A DNA stretch of 64,000 nucleotides, from contig NC_023035.1 in the NCBI RefSeq assembly GCF_000507245.1, positions 2,023,501-2,087,500 of the forward strand. Reading direction: 5' to 3'. Position 1 is the first letter of the stretch; each line of letters starts with the position of its first letter. A model generated the notes under the pieces. It saw only the letters and a program-made list of their open reading frames with translations. It was not told the DNA's origin and searched no databases. The DNA comes from Salinispira pacifica (GTDB lineage Bacteria > Spirochaetota > Spirochaetia > DSM-27196 > Salinispiraceae). A program made the translations under genes and the position numbers. Below are positions 1 to 7,956 of the stretch, piece after piece.

Positions 1-475
1 GGAGCAATGCAGCAGCTTGATTATTCCCGGGGGGGAGAGCACCACCATCGCCATGATCATGAAGCGGAGAGGGCTGCACAATCAGATAAGCCGGAGAATC
101 CGGGAGGGTATGCCGGTGTTCGGCACCTGTGCGGGGATGATCCTTCTCTCCCGGCATATTGACGGCAGGTCGGAACACAGTTTTGCAGCGCTGGATGCAA
201 GCATTCTGCGGAATGCCTACGGCAGCCAGGTGCACAGCTTTGAAGCTGAAATTGATATTCAGGATGAAGACATGAGCATCCCCAATTTTCCCGCAGTATT
301 TATCCGGGCCCCGAAAATTGAAGAGCTGGGTCCCGAAGTGACGGTCCTTGCAGAGTTTAATTCTGCTCCGGTCCTGGTGAGGCAGGGAAAGGTGCTTGCA
401 TCCAGCTTCCACCCGGAACTTACCGATGACGGAAGAATTCATGAATATTTTATGCGCATGACGGAGGAAAAATGA
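1..475 (+). CDS. pdxT: Pyridoxal 5'-phosphate synthase glutaminase subunit PdxT (5' truncated by window edge)
   Basis: PdxT is the class I glutaminase that supplies ammonia to PdxS for pyridoxal phosphate synthesis. The reading frame is open from the window edge, so the true start lies upstream. The visible part holds the family landmarks: LIIPGGEST near the N-terminus, the nucleophile elbow GTCAGM with the catalytic Cys at about base 127, and the catalytic His-Glu pair in SSFHPELTDD near the C-terminus. The C-terminal length is normal for the family. The stop codon overlaps the ATG of the next gene by 4 bp (ATGA), so the two are probably co-transcribed. pdxS is not in view; it would be expected just upstream. 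Confidence 0.93.
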   Translation, partial: EQCSSLIIPGGESTTIAMIMKRRGLHNQISRRIREGMPVFGTCAGMILLSRHIDGRSEHSFAALDASILRNAYGSQVHSFEAEIDIQDEDMSIPNFPAVFIRAPKIEELGPEVTVLAEFNSAPVLVRQGKVLASSFHPELTDDGRIHEYFMRMTEEK

Positions 476-1350
476 ACCGGCGAACCAGAATCAAGCTGAT
501 TACCTACGGAGTGCTGATCGGGTTTATGCTGTTCCTTGCCCTGTTGTTTTACCTCACCACCTACTATGAATCGGAAGTATCCCTGGAAAAGGCGGCGGAA
601 CAGGCAGCCCAACAAGTCGCACAACGGTCGGCGGAAGAGACCATCCTTCCCGGCAATTTCAGCGAAGATGAACTTTTGATATATGAGGGGGATGATTTTA
701 CCGCACTCATACCCCGTTCGGCGTATTCGAAAAACCGTGAGCAGAGCACATTCGATCCCGCAGGGGTGAAGGCCGACAGAGGGTTGATGTTTTATCCTGG
801 AGCCAAGGTTGAAGGAATTGCCTATGGGCCCCTGCTTCTCCCCCTGGCAGCCCGGGGATATCCGGTGGTCATCCTGAAATTTCCCTTTCATTTCGCAATA
901 CTTGAACAGAACGCAGGACGCAGAGCAATGCCCCGCTTCCCTTCTGTGGAAAAATGGACGCTGTCGGGACACTCCTTGGGAGGAACCGTGGCGGGCTGGG
1001 AGGCACTGGATAACCATGAACAACGGAACCAAGACAATCCGCCGGATTTTACCGTTGACAGCATGATCTACCTTGCCTCATACAGCGATGCGCGGCATGA
1101 TCTCAGCGGCACTGATCTGAAGATTCTCAGCATTGCCGGGGAATCGGACGGACTCATATCCATGGAAGAAATACGGGAACGGATGCACCTATTCCCCGAA
1201 GACGCCAGACTGGTGAGCATTTACGGCGGTAATCACGCCCAATTCGGAAGCTACGGTCCCCAAGCAGGGGATGCGGCGGCGGGCATCTCCCGGGAAGCCC
1301 AGCAGGAGCGGACTGCCCGGCTGATGCTGGAGTTCCTGGAAGATCTTTGA
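472..1350 (+). CDS. Membrane-anchored alpha/beta hydrolase
   Basis: This 292-aa protein starts with a positively charged stretch and one hydrophobic segment (about residues 8-28), which predicts an N-terminal anchor with the rest outside the cytoplasmic membrane. The nucleophile elbow GHSLGG (about residue 165) is the hallmark of an alpha/beta hydrolase. An Asp in AGESDGLIS and a His in GGNHAQFG occupy the expected places for the other two triad residues. The substrate cannot be told from sequence; the closest described group is the Abhydrolase_5-type dienelactone-hydrolase-like family. It overlaps pdxT by 4 bp and is convergent with the prenyl synthase gene, with only 10 bp between the two stops. 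Confidence 0.8.
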   Translation: MNRRTRIKLITYGVLIGFMLFLALLFYLTTYYESEVSLEKAAEQAAQQVAQRSAEETILPGNFSEDELLIYEGDDFTALIPRSAYSKNREQSTFDPAGVKADRGLMFYPGAKVEGIAYGPLLLPLAARGYPVVILKFPFHFAILEQNAGRRAMPRFPSVEKWTLSGHSLGGTVAGWEALDNHEQRNQDNPPDFTVDSMIYLASYSDARHDLSGTDLKILSIAGESDGLISMEEIRERMHLFPEDARLVSIYGGNHAQFGSYGPQAGDAAAGISREAQQERTARLMLEFLEDL

Positions 1351-1360
1351 GGATCTTTGA

Positions 1361-2425
1361 TCAGCGGGATCGGGACATGTTGTAGTCAGTCAGCTTCTCC
1401 AGCCCCTGGCGGAGTTCGGCAACCTCTTCAGGAAGAGATGAAAGAATATCATCGATTTCCTTTCTGTACCTGAGGAGATCTGCTTCCACCTGTTCTCTGA
1501 TCCCGTGGGTGTTCATCAAATCCAGCACCCATTCCTGATCAGCCGGACCGCGGTACTCCTGAAGAATTCTGTCCAGTTTTTTCCGTTGTTCATCCTTCAA
1601 GAGATCCCTCAGCAGCTGAACATAGACGGTTTTCTTGCCTTCCCGAAGATCCGAGTCATTGGGTTTTCCGGTGCTCTCGGGATTCCCGAACAGCCCCAGT
1701 TCATCATCCTTGATCTGAAAAATAATACCGATCAGTTCGCCGGTTTTTTCCAGAATTTGCCTGATATCATGGCTGCTGCCCCGAAGAAGTCCGGCCAGAC
1801 TCATTGGAAGTGAAAACGTATATCGACCTGTCTTATACCTGTAGGTACGGATAATATCATCATAGCCTACCATTGAACCGTCTATCTGCCCGTGATGCAC
1901 ATCCTGCATCTGAGAGAGGCCCACCAGCATCAGCTCATCGGCAATAAACCGCTCCACGGACCTGACAAGGCCATCATCGGCCTCCATGGAGGCTACAATT
2001 CGCATTGCCAGGAAGGTGGCAACATCACCGGCGCATATTCCCAGGCTTTCGCCGTAATGGGCGGGATCTGTTACACCCAATGTTCTACCGTCATTCATGT
2101 ACAATGCATGAATGGCTGCTTTCCCCCTGCGCAATTCATCCTGATCCATAATATCATCGTGAATCAGCAGCATGCTCTGGAGAATTTCAAGGGCGGCGGC
2201 GACATCCGTAATTGCATCAAAGGAGACCTCCCGGCCGGGGAGTAATGCATAAGTGAACGGAACAAGGCTGCCCCTTATATGCTTTCCCCTCAATGCAAAG
2301 TCCGTAAGTCGGGTGACAAGCTGGGAACTGAACGAACTGACATGGCCGAATTTTTCCAGAAACTCCCGGGTGTGGCGGGTGATTTTCCCTTCGATCTCAT
2401 CCTTGCGGCTGTACAGTTCGTTCAT
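1361..2425 (-). CDS. Polyprenyl (probably geranylgeranyl) diphosphate synthase
   Basis: The protein belongs to the trans-isoprenyl diphosphate synthases, which condense isopentenyl diphosphate with an allylic diphosphate. The first aspartate-rich motif is DDIMD (about residues 88-92). The second is the variant KDDELGLFG (about residue 238), followed by GKPNDSDLREGK, a form common in archaeal and actinobacterial GGPP synthases. Length (354 aa) fits the family. It lies 64 bp downstream of crtI on the same strand, so the likely role is GGPP supply for carotenoids, although quinone or general prenyl synthesis is possible. The ATG is preceded by AGAGGAAA. Chain length is inferred from context, not read from the sequence. 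Confidence 0.88.
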   Translation of the reverse strand: MNELYSRKDEIEGKITRHTREFLEKFGHVSSFSSQLVTRLTDFALRGKHIRGSLVPFTYALLPGREVSFDAITDVAAALEILQSMLLIHDDIMDQDELRRGKAAIHALYMNDGRTLGVTDPAHYGESLGICAGDVATFLAMRIVASMEADDGLVRSVERFIADELMLVGLSQMQDVHHGQIDGSMVGYDDIIRTYRYKTGRYTFSLPMSLAGLLRGSSHDIRQILEKTGELIGIIFQIKDDELGLFGNPESTGKPNDSDLREGKKTVYVQLLRDLLKDEQRKKLDRILQEYRGPADQEWVLDLMNTHGIREQVEADLLRYRKEIDDILSSLPEEVAELRQGLEKLTDYNMSRSR

Positions 2426-2489
2426 CTACATTTCCTCTGTAAGTAATTTAATCCCATCGGGTCTGATTCCAGAGATACCGGAATATAGT

Positions 2490-3962
2490 TCACCCGCTGA
2501 TCTCTTTCCCGATCGCGCTGGAAACGATATCGGCTGCGATGAGAGTCATGGGAACCCCCACCCCCGGATGTGTATACTGCCCTGCGTAAAACACATTTTT
2601 CAAGTGCTTGTTCCGCATGGATGGTCTGAAGACCGCAGTCTGCCCCAGGGTATGTGCAAGCCCCAGGGCTGTTCCTTTAAGTGCGCCGTAATCTTCGGTA
2701 AAATCTTCACCGCTGTAATACCGCTGAACTTCTATGCTGTCCCGTATATTTTCTCCACAGAGATTTTCCAGATGCCTGATAATTTTATCGCCATACTCTT
2801 TGCGGAAATCCCGGTCCGCCGAGAGTCCGGGAGCCACAGGTACGAGAACAAACACATTTTCTTTACCTTCGGGGCTCATGCTGTCATCATCATCGCTGGT
2901 TACGCTGACATAGTATGAGGGATTGTCAGGCCAGGCCGGGTTTTTGAAGATCTCGTCGAAGTGGGTATTCCACTCCCGGGCAAAAAAGAGATTGTGATGT
3001 TTCAGACCTGGAAGCTTTTTTCCAACCCCCAGGTACATGATAAACATGGAGGGGGCAACTACAGCTTTCTCCCAGTATTTCGCCGAATAATTGCGTACTT
3101 CCTGATCCAGAAGTTTCTGTTCAATATGATGATAATCTCCGGTTGCAAGAACTACGTCTGCCTTAAATGTTCCGGCATCCGTTTCCACTCCGGTGGCCCT
3201 GCCGTCGGCATGAATAATCCGAGTGACATCAGTGTTCAGCCGGATATCCACTCCCATATCCTCAAGCAGACGATGCATACCCTCCACCATTTTGTTCATT
3301 CCGCCATGAGGGAAATATACACCCTGCACAAGGTCCACATGGCTCATGATGGAGTACAGCGCCGGTGCATTTGACGGGCTGTTGCCGAGGAACACCATCG
3401 CATATTCCAGGATTTTTTGAGCCCGGTGATCTTTGAAATATTTTTTCACATGAGAGTGCAGGTCCCCGAACACACCCAGCCGGCTACCCTGAAATACCAG
3501 CCGTGGGTTAATGAACTGGAAGATAGATCGGTATTCACGATACAAAAACTCTTCGATGGCCACCTTATACTTGTAGCTGGCCTTTTTCAGGTACTTTTCC
3601 AGCTTTTCACTGCCCTTCTTCTCCAAACCATCAAAAACGGCGTTAATACCGGAACGATCAGGACCGATATCGACGGACCCTTCATCTTCAAAAAACACCC
3701 GGTAATAGGGAGAGAGCTTCTTCAGGCTGTAATAATCAGCCCGATTTTTCCCCAGGTCATCAAAAAACTGCTCGAAAACCTCGGGCATCAGATACCATGA
3801 CGGGCCCATGTCGAAAGTATATCCCTGATCCTCCCAACTGCGGCCCCTGCCCCCCAAACGATCGTGACGCTCGAGGAGGGTAACATCCATACCCTGATGC
3901 TTCAATTTTGCTGCGCTTGCCATTCCGGCAAAACCGCCGCCGATTACCAACGCCTTTTTCAT
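2490..3962 (-). CDS. crtI: Phytoene desaturase family protein (CrtI-like)
   Basis: CrtI-type enzymes are FAD-dependent and desaturate or isomerise carotenoids at the membrane. The protein opens with a dinucleotide-binding motif, VIGGGFAGMASAAKL, followed by the FAD-family stretch LERHDRLGGRGRSW and TFDMGPSWYLMPEVF. The C-terminal signature GQYTHPGVGVPM is typical of CrtI/CrtN/CrtO. I start it at the ATG at 3962, because GGGAGA lies eight bases upstream and the Rossmann motif follows at once; the frame is open further upstream but that part looks non-coding. Length is 490 aa, normal for the family. With the downstream prenyl synthase it suggests pigment synthesis, as known for several free-living spirochaetes. 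The exact reaction is not determinable; no phytoene synthase or cyclase is in view. Confidence 0.88.
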   Translation of the reverse strand: MKKALVIGGGFAGMASAAKLKHQGMDVTLLERHDRLGGRGRSWEDQGYTFDMGPSWYLMPEVFEQFFDDLGKNRADYYSLKKLSPYYRVFFEDEGSVDIGPDRSGINAVFDGLEKKGSEKLEKYLKKASYKYKVAIEEFLYREYRSIFQFINPRLVFQGSRLGVFGDLHSHVKKYFKDHRAQKILEYAMVFLGNSPSNAPALYSIMSHVDLVQGVYFPHGGMNKMVEGMHRLLEDMGVDIRLNTDVTRIIHADGRATGVETDAGTFKADVVLATGDYHHIEQKLLDQEVRNYSAKYWEKAVVAPSMFIMYLGVGKKLPGLKHHNLFFAREWNTHFDEIFKNPAWPDNPSYYVSVTSDDDDSMSPEGKENVFVLVPVAPGLSADRDFRKEYGDKIIRHLENLCGENIRDSIEVQRYYSGEDFTEDYGALKGTALGLAHTLGQTAVFRPSMRNKHLKNVFYAGQYTHPGVGVPMTLIAADIVSSAIGKEISG

Positions 3963-4008
3963 GTAATTCTCCCATTCATTTGGTTTATTCTGATGCGGTA
4001 CTCTGGAC

Positions 4009-4037
4009 AATATAAAATCACAGTATGAAATATTCAA
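4009..4037 (-). promoter_or_regulatory. Predicted sigma70-type promoter of crtI
   Basis: On the minus strand there is a TTGAAT -35 box (4032-4037) and a TATATT -10 box (4009-4014) separated by exactly 17 bp, about 45 bp upstream of the crtI start. The spacing and AT-rich setting make it the best promoter candidate in the 346-bp crtI-ilvB intergenic region. The rest of that region is AT-rich; apart from this and the ilvB promoter I see no gene or structured RNA in it. Confidence 0.5.
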
Positions 4038-4253
4038 CACAAATTTCATTCCCTGCGAAAAGACGTTACCGCCGGTTCCCCCTCCTCTAAGACTGAACAT
4101 ATACTGCAATATTCACTATAAATATTTCAGACTCCTTTCCTGTACATGCATATATTTATGTCTTATATCGTGAGTTTTTTTGCCTTGCAGAAAATATTTG
4201 CTATATTTTTGCATATTTTTCGTAAGTTTTACGGGTTTTTCCGTTGTTTTGCA

Positions 4254-4283
4254 TTGACTTTGCGTTAATTTTCGTAATAATTA
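4254..4283 (+). promoter_or_regulatory. Predicted promoter of ilvBN
   Basis: A TTGACT -35 box lies at 4254-4259, and TAATAA (15-bp spacing) or TAATTA (18-bp spacing) could serve as the -10 box. The resulting leader to the ilvB ATG is about 20-30 nt, too short for an attenuator or T-box. A strong GGAGG Shine-Dalgarno sits at 4300-4304. Confidence 0.4.
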
Positions 4284-4308
4284 GAGGACATACAGAGCTG
4301 GAGGAACA

Positions 4309-6024
4309 ATGGATACTAAGACCAGAACAGGTGCAGAAGTAATTGTGGATGTTATACATCAGGAAGGCATCGAATACATCTTCGGATTGCCCGGAGGAGC
4401 CGCTATCCCCATCTTTGACGCTCTTGTGGATTCACCGGTTAAAATGATTCTCACCCGTCACGAGCAGGGAGCAACTCATATGGCCGACGGATACGCCCGG
4501 GCAACAGGTAAACCGGCGGTGGTTCTGGTTACCTCGGGTCCGGGGGCCACCAACACTATTACCGGTATTCTCACTGCTCAGATGGACTCCGTTCCGATGG
4601 TGATCATTACCGGACAAAACACCACATGGAATCTGGGACTGGATGCGTTCCAGGAAGCAGATGTTTCGGGTATTTCATTTCCCGTTGTAAAACACTCATA
4701 CCTGGTAAAGGACGGAAATGATCTTCCACGTATTATGCAGGAGGCCTTTCATATTTGTCAGTCCGGCAGACCGGGTCCTGTATTGGTTGATATTCCCAAA
4801 GATATCTCGTCCATGGTGGTTGAACCTGATTACGAACAGGATTTCCATTTGCCCGGATACCATATCCAGACTGAAGGGGATGAAAACTCAATTGCAACCG
4901 CAGCCCGGTTGCTTCAGAAAGCCAGTCGTCCTGTGCTTCTGGTGGGTCACGGCGCGGTAATTTCCGGTGCAGAGAAAGAAGTAATGGAGCTTGCCGAATC
5001 TCTCCGGATTCCGGTTACCAACACCCTTCTTGGAAAGGGCTGCTTTCCAGAAGACCATGAATTGAGCCTTGGAATGCTGGGAATGCATGGAACCGCCTAT
5101 GCCAATAAAGCAGTGGTGGACTGTGATCTGATTATGTCCATCGGTTCCCGCTGGGATGACCGGATTATCGGCAAACCCGAAGTGTTCTGCATGGATGCTA
5201 AAAAAATTCATGTGGATATTGATCCGGCGGAGTTCAACAAGATTCTCCAAATGGATGTGACCATTCAGGGAGATGCTAAAACCGTAATTTCCTCTCTCTT
5301 GAAATCCGTACAGCCCGGAGACACATCTGCATGGCTGAAACAAATACAGAAATGGAAGAAGGATCATCCCCTGAAATACCGCCGAACAGGAAAACTGTCA
5401 GCCCAGCATGTGATTGATGAAATGCATATCCAGTCCGGTGGAACCGCAATAGTAACCACAGACGTTGGTCAGCACCAGATGTGGGCCGCACAGTACTGCC
5501 GAACCAATGACCGCTTCCACTGGATCAGTTCCGGAGGTGCGGGCACCATGGGCTTCGGTTTTCCTGCTGCCATCGGCGCTCAGTTTGCCCATCCTGACAA
5601 GACGGTGGTTGCGGTGGTGGGTGACGGAGGGTTTCAAATGACCCTCAGCGAACTCTCCACGGCGGTAATTCATAAACTTCCTCTGAAAATAATTGTTGTG
5701 AACAACCGTTATCTGGGCATGGTACGTCAGTGGCAAAACCTCTTCTACGATAATCGGCTGTCAGGGGTGGATATGGAAGGAAATCCTGATTTCGTGAAAC
5801 TGGCGGAAAGCTACGGTGCAAAAGGTTTCAGGATTAAACGGAGTGCGGATGTAAAACGAATAATCCGCAGCTCCCTTGAATACAATCAGGGACCGGTTGT
5901 CATTGATGCAATGGTTGAAAAAGAAGGGAACGTATTTCCAATGATACCGGCCGGAGCGTCCCTCTCAGAAATGATTCTGGAGGAACCCAGGCACAAGATG
6001 GCCAAACCTGTGGGATCCACCTGA
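4309..6024 (+). CDS. ilvB: Acetolactate synthase large (catalytic) subunit
   Basis: This is the ThDP- and FAD-dependent enzyme that makes acetolactate or acetohydroxybutyrate, the first common step of branched-chain amino acid synthesis. It has the N-terminal ThDP Pyr domain with [16 protein letters not shown] and the catalytic Glu in [16 protein letters not shown] (about residue 50), the central FAD/Rossmann domain, and the C-terminal ThDP motif from [12 protein letters not shown] (about residue 438) to [14 protein letters not shown]. Its 571 aa match the family length. GGAGG lies five bases before the ATG. The small subunit follows 114 bp downstream on the same strand, which favours the anabolic AHAS over a catabolic acetolactate synthase. 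Confidence 0.96.
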   Translation: MDTKTRTGAEVIVDVIHQEGIEYIFGLPGGAAIPIFDALVDSPVKMILTRHEQGATHMADGYARATGKPAVVLVTSGPGATNTITGILTAQMDSVPMVIITGQNTTWNLGLDAFQEADVSGISFPVVKHSYLVKDGNDLPRIMQEAFHICQSGRPGPVLVDIPKDISSMVVEPDYEQDFHLPGYHIQTEGDENSIATAARLLQKASRPVLLVGHGAVISGAEKEVMELAESLRIPVTNTLLGKGCFPEDHELSLGMLGMHGTAYANKAVVDCDLIMSIGSRWDDRIIGKPEVFCMDAKKIHVDIDPAEFNKILQMDVTIQGDAKTVISSLLKSVQPGDTSAWLKQIQKWKKDHPLKYRRTGKLSAQHVIDEMHIQSGGTAIVTTDVGQHQMWAAQYCRTNDRFHWISSGGAGTMGFGFPAAIGAQFAHPDKTVVAVVGDGGFQMTLSELSTAVIHKLPLKIIVVNNRYLGMVRQWQNLFYDNRLSGVDMEGNPDFVKLAESYGAKGFRIKRSADVKRIIRSSLEYNQGPVVIDAMVEKEGNVFPMIPAGASLSEMILEEPRHKMAKPVGST

Positions 6025-6138
6025 TCACTCAGGCGGATTTTCCCGGGGGGATCGATGCATGAGCAGAGTATTTAATCCTGTACCGGATAAAGCCCCCCGC
6101 CCTATGATGCAGTCACAGCCAAACCCGAGGAGCAAAAA

Positions 6139-6678
6139 ATGAACAGTCCTGTTACAGCCAATGAGATCATGGAAGCAGCACAGGGAATGAAGCGGCATAC
6201 CATCAGCCTTTTCGTTGCCAACAAACCCGGGGTTCTCATACGAATTTCCCTGGTCTTTGCCAGGAGAGGATACAACATCGACAGTCTGGTGGTCTCCTCC
6301 GGGAGCGATCCCCGTTTTTCCACCATGAACATTGTGGCAAGGGGAGATGCCAAAGTATTGGACCAGATACTTAAACAGTTGAACAAACTGGTTGATGTGG
6401 TTTCCGCAAAAGATAGAACTGATGAAGATATTATCCAGAAGGAACTCGCCCTGTTCAAAGTCGGGTGCACAGGCGCTCCCAGATTCGAGGTGCTTCAACT
6501 TGCCGGATCCATGGAGTGCCAGGTGGTGGAGGTATCTGAAAACGCCGTAATCCTGGAGACCGTAGGGGACAGTGAACGGATTGATAGTGTATTCAAGGTG
6601 CTTGAAGGTTATGGTGTTATAGAATTGGTACGTACAGGGAAGGTGCTCATGTCCCGGGGATCTGAAATAACTTCCTGA
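6139..6678 (+). CDS. ilvN: Acetolactate synthase small (regulatory) subunit
   Basis: The 179-aa protein has an N-terminal ACT domain (about residues 14-85) with the typical opening HTISLFVANKPGVLIRIS and RRGYNIDSLVVS. A C-terminal ALS_ss_C-type domain follows (about residues 95-170). It would bind valine and activate and feedback-regulate IlvB. The ATG is preceded by GAGGAGCAAAAA. The first 15-20 residues form a short extension ahead of the ACT domain. Position directly behind ilvB supports the call. Confidence 0.95.
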   Translation: MNSPVTANEIMEAAQGMKRHTISLFVANKPGVLIRISLVFARRGYNIDSLVVSSGSDPRFSTMNIVARGDAKVLDQILKQLNKLVDVVSAKDRTDEDIIQKELALFKVGCTGAPRFEVLQLAGSMECQVVEVSENAVILETVGDSERIDSVFKVLEGYGVIELVRTGKVLMSRGSEITS

Positions 6679-6696
6679 TCGGCGGATTAGCCGATC
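6677..6696 (+). terminator. Hairpin overlapping the end of ilvN
   Basis: GATCGGC and GCCGATC form a perfect 7-bp stem around a 6-base loop, beginning in the ilvN stop codon. There is no T-run behind it, so it may be a weak or Rho-assisted terminator or an mRNA 3' stabiliser. Confidence 0.35.
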
Positions 6697-6748
6697 CCGG
6701 TTCCTGAAGAACCGAAGAAAATTTGAAGAACCCCGGTTCCTGAAGAAC
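6696..6748. repeat. Short direct repeat behind ilvN
   Basis: Two identical 17-base copies (6696-6712 and 6732-6748) sharing the core GGTTCCTGAAGAAC are separated by 19 bases, between the ilvN hairpin and the tRNA gene. I see no coding or known regulatory meaning. Confidence 0.5.
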
Positions 6749-6780
6749 TCCTGAAAAACAACGAAGGAAAACAAAAGGGT

Positions 6781-6854
6781 TGGGCGGTGGCGGACTCGAA
6801 CCGCCGACCCCCAGCGTGTCGAGCTGGTGCTCTAACCATCTGAGCTAACCGCCC
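6781..6854 (-). tRNA. tRNA-Val (anticodon GAC)
   Basis: Read on the minus strand, the sequence folds as a full cloverleaf. It has a 7-bp acceptor stem (GGGCGGT/ACCGCCC), a D-arm with GCTC/GAGC, an anticodon stem CCAGC/GCTGG enclosing the loop TCGACAC (anticodon GAC, valine), and a T-arm GGCGG-TTCGAGT-CCGCC. The discriminator base is A at 6781. CCA is not encoded directly behind it (ACCC follows), so the CCA end must be added by nucleotidyltransferase. A T-rich stretch follows the 3' end. Confidence 0.95.
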
Positions 6855-6915
6855 CTGATCCTGCCCCGTTATCCTGCGAAGGATATCATGTTTACCTCAT
6901 TACAAGACAGCGGGC

Positions 6916-6946
6916 AAAAAAAGAGACCCCCGGTGTACCGGGAGCC
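6916..6946 (-). terminator. Rho-independent terminator of the che operon
   Basis: On the minus strand a GC-rich stem (CTCCCGG / CCGGGGG, loop TACA, one or two G-U pairs) is followed by TCT and seven Ts. It lies about 55 bp behind the cheY stop and just before the tRNA-Val gene, so it separates the two transcripts. Confidence 0.75.
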
Positions 6947-6999
6947 TGCAAATTAAATCATAAAGTAATATGCGTGTCAATTACGATTTCGCGGATCTC

Positions 7000-7440
7000 T
7001 TAATCGGGAGTTATCGCACTGGAAATACGCTCGAGAACCTTCTTACGGTCCAGGGGCTTCACGATATAGTTCTTGGCTCCGATCATCAGACTCTGTTTAA
7101 CAAGATCCTGCTTTCCCAGAGCACTGATCATTACCACCCGTGCGTCCTTATCAAACTCAATAATCTTCTGAAGAGATGTTACCCCGTCCATTTTCGGCAT
7201 GGTAATATCCATGGTAACCAGATCAACGTTGGGATGCAGTTCCTTATACTTTTCATAGCCATCCTCACCGTTTTCAGCGGTGGCTACCACATCGAATCCT
7301 TCTGATGTGAGGATCTGGGTGATTTGCTTGGTTACAAACATAGAATCATCCACGACCAATACCTTATAGGCACGACCGGATGGATCCACGCCCGTAGCCT
7401 TTCGTTCATTGATATTTGGAAAATCGCCTTTTGATCTCAT
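7000..7440 (-). CDS. cheY: Chemotaxis response regulator CheY
   Basis: This is a single receiver domain. After a leader of about 24 residues it shows the acidic pocket VVDDS, the phosphoacceptor Asp in LVTMDITMPKMDG (about residue 77), the switch residue region VVMISALGK, and the conserved Lys in YIVKPLDRKKV. CheY-P binds the flagellar switch and sets motor rotation. It is the last gene of the cheA-cheW-cheX-cheY operon; this order is a spirochaete trademark known from Borrelia and Treponema. The unusual length (146 aa) comes from the N-terminal extension. It could start at a later codon, but the ATG at 7440 follows the cheX gene after 22 bp. Confidence 0.95.
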   Translation of the reverse strand: MRSKGDFPNINERKATGVDPSGRAYKVLVVDDSMFVTKQITQILTSEGFDVVATAENGEDGYEKYKELHPNVDLVTMDITMPKMDGVTSLQKIIEFDKDARVVMISALGKQDLVKQSLMIGAKNYIVKPLDRKKVLERISSAITPD

Positions 7441-7462
7441 GTATCATGACTCCTGTATGTGA

Positions 7463-7939
7463 TTAACTGCGTTCCCGGACGGCTACGTTGATTTCAATTT
7501 TACCCAGATCCATGTCCATAGGAACGATGAGAGCCTCAACTTTGTTATCACTTATCTCCATATCCTTACCGGTGAGGATTGCCGGAGGGGTAAGGTCAAA
7601 ACTGAAACCCAGGTTGTGTAATTTGGTCACTGCCTGACCGGTGATCATGTTGGCCATCTCGGTAATTGTTGCTTTGGCCATATCATTCATTTCTGTAACC
7701 GGATCCATTCCCATTGACTCAAGCATAACAGATGTAATGCCCAAGGCAGTTTCTTTTGACATATCGAAAAGAACCCGTCCTTCCACATCACCTGCCAGCC
7801 CCACAATGGCTGCAACGCCGAGAACCGACATACTTGTTGATTTCAGGTACAGTTCCCCGCGTTTCACCTCGGTGCCCAAAACTTCAGTGAGGACATTATA
7901 GGCAGATTCAACAAAGGGGTTAATGTATTCTACGCGCAT
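7463..7939 (-). CDS. cheX: CheY-P phosphatase CheX
   Basis: The 158-aa protein belongs to the CheC/CheX/FliY phosphatases that dephosphorylate CheY-P. It begins RVEYINPFVESAYNVL and carries the single E-x2-N type active-site helix in TITEMANMITG (about residues 90-100). Spirochaetes use CheX in place of CheZ. It lies between the CheW fusion gene (17 bp upstream) and cheY (22 bp downstream) on the same strand. Confidence 0.93.
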   Translation of the reverse strand: MRVEYINPFVESAYNVLTEVLGTEVKRGELYLKSTSMSVLGVAAIVGLAGDVEGRVLFDMSKETALGITSVMLESMGMDPVTEMNDMAKATITEMANMITGQAVTKLHNLGFSFDLTPPAILTGKDMEISDNKVEALIVPMDMDLGKIEINVAVRERS

Positions 7940-7956
7940 AGATTAAGACTCCTATT

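Noticed and set aside
3963-4253. T-box or leader-peptide attenuator ahead of ilvB
   Set aside because: The best promoter lies only about 25 bp from the ribosome site, and no leucine/valine-rich small frame or terminator hairpin is present.
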